From: Baffinella frigidus
Lineage: Eukaryota; Cryptophyceae; Cryptomonadales; Baffinellaceae
Reading direction: 5' to 3'
Length of the DNA stretch: 10,000 bases
Assembly (NCBI GenBank): GCA_026770585.1
Contig: MU646309.1
Span: 1,413,201 to 1,423,200 of the forward strand
Shown one piece after another: positions 6,406 to 10,000 of this stretch. The stretch's first letter is position 1. Each line of letters begins with the position of its first letter. The translations under genes were made by a program, and so were the position numbers. The notes under the pieces are model-generated. The model did no database searches and was not told the origin of the DNA. It saw only the letters and a list, made by a program, of their open reading frames with translations.

Positions 6406-6408
6406 TAC

Positions 6409-6586
6409 CTTTTTCTTGATGGCGCTCTTGACGGCAGCGAGTGAAAGTGCGGGGTGCTTGCCACTCGTCACGTCCACGCGGTCCATGTACTGACTCTCGA
6501 GGAAATCGTAGCTTCCACGCAGGTTCTGGTGTAGGGTTGAGGGTTGAGGGTGGAGGGTGGAGGGTTGAGGGTGGAGGGTTGATGGT

Positions 6587-6638
<52 letters not shown>

Positions 6639-9107
6639 AGGTTTAGGGTTGAGGGTTGAAGTTTGAGGGTTGAGGGTTGAGGGTGGAGGGTTGAGGGTTG
6701 AGGGTTTAGGGGTGAGGGTTAAGGGGTGAGGGTTAAGGGATGAGGGTTGAGGGTTGAGGCTTGAAGTTTGAGGGTTGAGGGTGGAGGGTTTAGGGGTGAG
6801 GGTTAAGGGTTGAGGGTTTAGGGTTCAGGGTTTATGGATTAGGGCTTAGGGTGTAGGATTCAGGGTTCCTTGATTTACCATCACAGGATTCCTGGAGAGT
6901 TCTGAGTGATTCCAAACCCAAACCACACTCCTTCTCAACAAGCGTTGGAAGGCAAGTCGCAGCCGTGTTGCCAGCAGCAGTGTCGCGGCCAGTCACAAAT
7001 GGGGTCTGGACTTCACCATGAGCTTGTTCTGAAGAGTAGTGCAGTTGCTCTTGTACTCGTCGAGGAGATAGTGGTTCTCGGCCACCTTCGCTTCCTGCTC
7101 CACCTGCAACAACCCCCCTTCAGCACACGCCCTTGGAACAGACCGTCAGCTCCAAACTCTCTAACCAAACGAACAGCTCTCTCATGGCACAGAAAGAGGT
7201 ACACTCTAGATCGAAAAACGGCTCCGTGCATCACCGTTGAGAAAGTGGAACCGTCTGGTGCGACATGTGCATCCTCCTGATGGATGAGTGCTGGCGTGAC
7301 TAGAGGCAACAGTTGTGTCAAGGCACGCGTTGCAGGACCCATCTCTGGTGGGTGCTCTCAGAACCTCAAGGACCTAAAGGACCTCACCTGGCTATCTTCC
7401 GTGTCGTCTTCCTGTGGGGGCAACAGCTGTGTTGAGGCACGCGTTCGGGGGGAAGCAGGCCAGGATAGGGTTTTGCAGATCCCATCTCACCTGGCTAGCT
7501 TCGGAGTCGTCGTCTTCCGGGAACTGGCTCGCCGCTTCCGTGACGTCCGTGACGGTCTGGCTGCCCGCATCGGACGTCGCAGGACGCTGCAGACGAATCG
7601 CCTCTCTGCGGGGAGGGGGGGGGGTGAGGGTTCTTTTTTTTCGTGTGGGGTGTCCGCCTGTGTTGGAAGCACAAAAAAACTGAAAGACCCAAAGGACCTT
7701 CAACGTGCGCTGCTTCGTTTCCGCGAGTCTCTGGATTTGAGTTTGGACCACCTACAGGCTGCTTACTCACTCAAAACGTGCAGCCCTATCCTCCATATAT
7801 CTATTGTACGTCCCTTTCTTGGTACAAAGCGTGTCCCCTCCGGTACTAAGGTGGTCCACTCTCAACCGCAGGTGGTCCACTCTCAAAGTTTTGTTTTCTT
7901 GCATCGTTTCCTTGCACCAGACGGGGGGATCTTACTGCGCGTTTGCAAAAGAAGTGATCGCGCCCAGAATTCTGGCGGAGTCCTGCTGCCACCCCTCATT
8001 GGCCTTCTGCTGCTCGCACCTCAGCCCCGCAGAAGCGTCGATCTGCCACAAAAACATCGTTTCATCAGCGCGCAAACGTTGGAGGCGCAGAACACGTGCG
8101 TGCACAAACGCCCGGAGTGCTGAAACATCGCACCTGCTTGCTTCGGCAGCGCTCGTGTGACACCCGGACGTTCTGAATGGCCTCCTGCGTCGCTCCCTGC
8201 GAAAGGCGAATGGGCTTCAGAGAAGTCGTTCGTGGCCGTCTGTCCCTCGGCCGGCGCACAAAGTGCCACTCAGGGAAAACATGGCACCGGGAGAGGTCTT
8301 CACCTTGTAGCGCTGATGCTCGGCAAGCACCGCCATGATGCCGTCCTGGACCTGTGGAACGCAGAGTGTCAAGGAGCGGGAAGGGCACCCCGTTTGCGCG
8401 CAGGCGACCACAAACTGCGATCGTTGGCCCTCAAAGCACTCCGCACAAACTGCGCACATGGCGGGAGGGGGTCTCTCTCATATTCTTTCGATGCAGGCGA
8501 ACTGTCAGTCGAGCACGCATGCAGTCGGAAGCGTTCTCTCCCTCGGGGATTCCGCGCGCACCTGCAGGAAGAGGCAGCCCCCGGCTTCCGCTACGAGCTT
8601 CCTGAGCCCTTCGAGCTCGGCTGCGCGGGAGGCGTTTCGTCAGGGCGTCGATAGAGTGCGCCTATGACCGGGATGTAGCGCAACCTTATGGAAAGACACC
8701 GCGGCAAGAGGCTGCCCCTTGTGCGTGGTGATTGGAGGTATCGATTCCCGCTTGGGTCACTTCAGAGCGACGTTGTGTGTGCCGACACGAGCACAACGCT
8801 GGGGAAGGGGCGGGGGAGGCTCCGTACATTTCAAGACGCTGACGTTGGCCTTCACCGGAGGAAGATACTGCCTGGTGGGAGGAGCAACACGGTTAGGTTC
8901 ATTGAAACGTACCGGTGCCGAGAGGACACAGCCTGCATCTGATGCGCCAACATCTCCCAGGACTTGCGCAACTTACCGCGAGGCCGTGCGCAGCTTTGCC
9001 CTGCTCTCCGTGAAGATCTTGGCGGAAAGCGCGCTCATCCTGATCACCGACGCCGTTTGCTCCTCCAAGGACTTGAGCTTCGCTGGTTCGCTGGGCGGTG
9101 GGCTCAT
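6409..9107 (-). CDS. Gene A: ten-exon gene for an unrecognised, probably coiled-coil protein
   Basis: Exons (minus strand, high to low): 9107-8977, 8871-8828, 8620-8562, 8351-8304, 8196-8134, 8042-7936, 7605-7491, 7411-7388, 7103-7017, 6525-6409. Every intron starts GT (GTAAGT, GTACGG, GTGCGC, GTGAAG, GTGCGA, GTAAGA, GTGAGA, GTGAGG, GTGAAG, GTACCC) and those bounded here end in AG. The phases agree at every junction: 795 nt give 265 codons without a stop. The protein begins MSPPPSEPAKLKSLEEQ. It is rich in charged and helix-forming residues (SELEGLRKLVAEAG, AIQNVRVSHERCRSKQ, CEQQKANEGWQQDSARI), has an acidic linker at about residues 180-197 (PEDDDSEASQEDDTEDSQ), and continues with VEQEAKVAENHYLLDEYKSN. 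No signal peptide or membrane helix is visible. I do not recognise a family; a scaffold or cytoskeletal role would be a guess from composition. An in-frame ATG pair at 9176/9173 could extend the start by 23 residues. The weakest junctions are exon 2 (44 nt) and the 8-9 junction, where another small exon could fit. Confidence 0.7.
6531..6868. repeat. TTGAGGG/TTTAGGG array inside a gene A intron
   Basis: About 340 bp dominated by TTGAGGG, with GTGGAGGG and TTTAGGG variants; the TTTAGGG type returns near 6805-6868. It fills most of the 491-bp intron 7016-6526. On the coding (minus) strand the repeat reads CCCTCAA and runs to within a few bases of the acceptor CACCAG at 6526, so it supplies the pyrimidine-rich tract. 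It is G-rich on the plus strand, the template strand of gene A. Confidence 0.85.
7361..7698. repeat. Intron motif copies in gene A
   Basis: GAACCTCAAGGACCTAAAGG lies at 7361-7380, beginning about eight bases into the intron after the 24-nt exon 7411-7388. A diverged version, AACTGAAAGACCCAAAGGAC, is at about 7678-7697 in another gene A intron. The exact 20-base copy at 3494-3513 is in the presumed gene C intron. The motif reads GGTCCTTTAGGTCCTTGAGG on the coding strand. Confidence 0.6.
7736..7887. mobile_element. Possible short foldback element in a gene A intron
   Basis: TTTGAGTTTGGACCACC at 7736-7752 is the inverted match (15 of 17) of GGTGGTCCACTCTCAAA at 7871-7887. A second direct copy of the right arm, GGTGGTCCACTCTCAA, is at 7850-7865. 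The 152-bp unit lies within intron 7935-7606 and has no coding capacity. I see no clear target-site duplication, so it may be an old element or a locally duplicated inverted repeat. Confidence 0.35.
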
Positions 9108-9176
9108 GGGGACGTCACACGGGCGCCCAGCTGCTGGGGATCTGGAGTGGAAATCCTCTCTCCAGTCGCTCATCAT

Positions 9177-9299
9177 TGCGGTCGCCGGCTGGTGGTTCGC
9201 ACGGGCTCTCGGTTCTGGGTGTGGGGCTGCTCGCTCCCCGGGGTGCGGTGGAAAAGAGCGCGATTCTGGGTCTTTCTTTTTTTATCTTATAAAACGGTT
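9177..9299 (-). promoter_or_regulatory. Candidate upstream region of gene A with a TATA-like sequence
   Basis: On the minus strand TTTTATAAG (9294-9286) followed by an A-rich run precedes the ATG pair at 9176/9173 by about 110 bases and the ATG at 9107 by about 180. A frame upstream of gene A has a stop near 9283, consistent with a gene start below it. A polyadenylation region for an upstream minus-strand gene is an equally fair reading of the same A/T-rich bases. Confidence 0.25.
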
Positions 9300-9318
9300 T
9301 TAGAATTTGACCATCACT

Positions 9319-9435
9319 TTTGACCGGTAAGGGTCAAATCGCAAAAATCGTACGAGGCATTTATCTTCGAGGTCACAATGAACGGACATAATGGGACATC
9401 GACCCGTCGCCGTCAGCGCCACGCAAACGTGGCGC
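9319..9435. other. Two short hairpins
   Basis: TTTGACC (9319-9325) pairs with GGTCAAA (9332-9338). GCGCCACG (9416-9423) pairs with CGTGGCGC (9428-9435) around CAAA. Both are perfect. They lie in a stretch that is open in one minus frame down to TAA at 9302-9300, including LGKDDEEERHVCVAL, but I cannot confirm that it is coding. Confidence 0.5.
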
Positions 9436-9480
9436 TCCTCCTCGTCGTCCTTGCCAAGCTCGGCGCGGCCGTCGTCTTAC

Positions 9481-9866
9481 GGGGCGCCGCAGGGGAGACC
9501 TGCCTTCGACTCAACCCCCCAGACCCACGCAGCAGCAACGAGAGGGAACGTGGGGTTGGAAAGGGGGTAGAGGAGGTGCGCGGGGGCGACTGGACCGTGT
9601 TGAGAACTCCCACGAAAGGACGACACCGCCAGCCTGAGGGTCTGGGGCCTGTAGTTGTTTGCTCTAGGAATCCAACACTCCGGCTGAAGCTTGGTGGTGC
9701 AAAGGATTCCCCGAACATCCTCGTCACGATGCAGCAGGTACTGCCCCCTAATGCAGGCGCCCCGCTCCCACAATGCTCCACGCGCCACAAATGGTTCCTC
9801 TGGGGAGAGAGCCACCAGCCTGAGCTCCACGGTCGCGCTGTGGTAGGCCATGAACGGTGCGTCTCC
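9481..9866 (-). CDS. Gene B: possible internal exon of an unrecognised protein
   Basis: Following an acceptor-like CACTGCAAAG, a minus-strand frame is open for 128 codons and meets GTAAGA at 9480, exactly where the frame would otherwise hit TAA. This suggests a donor in phase 2. The translation begins GDAPFMAYHSATVELRLVAL and continues with alternating hydrophobic and polar residues (ALWERGACIRGQYLLHRDED), giving a strand-rich impression; the last third is less convincing. Internal donors such as GTGTCG near 9628 are possible. Segments on both sides (FEVSREEENAPAPHISPRR upstream, LGKDDEEERHVCVAL downstream) could be further exons. The exon could also join gene A upstream of 9107 rather than belong to a separate gene. 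Against it, the plus strand shows a strong acceptor TCTCCCTTTGCAG at 9861-9873 followed by an open, charged frame (VVKREDTAGRDVRRGR). I do not recognise the protein. Confidence 0.35.
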
Positions 9867-10000
9867 CTTTGCAGTGTGTGGTCAAGCGCGAGGACACGGC
9901 GGGGAGAGATGTGCGGCGCGGGCGCGTTCTCTTCCTCGCGAGAGACTTCGAACGGCCGCAACAGAAGCGGGGGAGGGGGGGGGCTCGGGATTTCTCCCAA

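Noticed and set aside
5491-6868. True chromosome end
   Set aside because: The arrays are degenerate and flanked on both sides by unique, apparently genic sequence.
7697-7735. Extra small gene A exon (RLAETKQRTLK)
   Set aside because: Protein-like, but its phase fits neither the exon ending at 7936 nor the one starting at 7605, which join correctly without it.
7284-8123. Long plus-strand open frame of 279 codons
   Set aside because: It runs antisense across gene A introns and exons 6-8, lacks recognisable domains, and includes the translated intron motif and the inverted repeat. The minus-strand splice-phase chain explains the region better.

Overview
The window reads as nuclear DNA of an intron-rich microbial eukaryote with TTTAGGG-type telomere repeats. 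There are no bacterial operons, ribosome binding sites or long uninterrupted genes. Two sets of short open segments on the minus strand are bounded by GT...AG splice sites, and four blocks of telomere-like repeat lie inside the sequence. Microsatellites and short foldback elements fill most of the left half. TTTAGGG repeats occur in many algae, plants and alveolates, so they do not fix the lineage. The foldback elements at 1754, 3139 and 3307 encode RGTSLIRN/RGTSPIRN-like peptides that I associate, from memory only, with spurious predicted proteins in cryptophyte algal genomes. I treat a cryptophyte as a weak first guess.

Layout. 1-720: GA microsatellite, then a foldback-rich stretch without a gene. 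720-1190: CT and CTCC low-complexity DNA between two copies of a 60-bp segment. 1189-1755: a tandem repeat of about 67 bp. 1754-2520: a TA-type foldback element, a 15-bp minisatellite, and a 92-bp tandem duplication whose second copy carries a 98-bp TTAA-flanked (piggyBac-like) foldback element. 2514-3412: little that is clear, then two more TA-type elements. 3524-4062: two phase-compatible minus-strand exons (gene C), with possible further exons near 4.6 and 5.3 kb. 4090-4187: a decayed second copy of the TTAA-type element, just upstream of a gene C splice acceptor. 4209-4560: telomere-like repeats in both orientations. 5491-6036: a large TTTAGGG-like block. 6046/6409-9107: the main gene (gene A), ten minus-strand exons with fully matching splice phases that predict an unrecognised, probably coiled-coil protein of at least 265 residues. 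Its largest intron holds a TTGAGGG/TTTAGGG array. 9481-9866: a possible exon of another minus-strand gene (gene B), with competing plus-strand signals.

The best candidates for something new are the telomere-like array inside a gene A intron, where its C-rich strand forms the pyrimidine tract of the splice acceptor; the 24-nt microexon apparently born by tandem duplication of an exon end plus intron; and two foldback families with different ends and target sites that share one internal palindromic core. All splice models are by eye, with no transcript or homology support.
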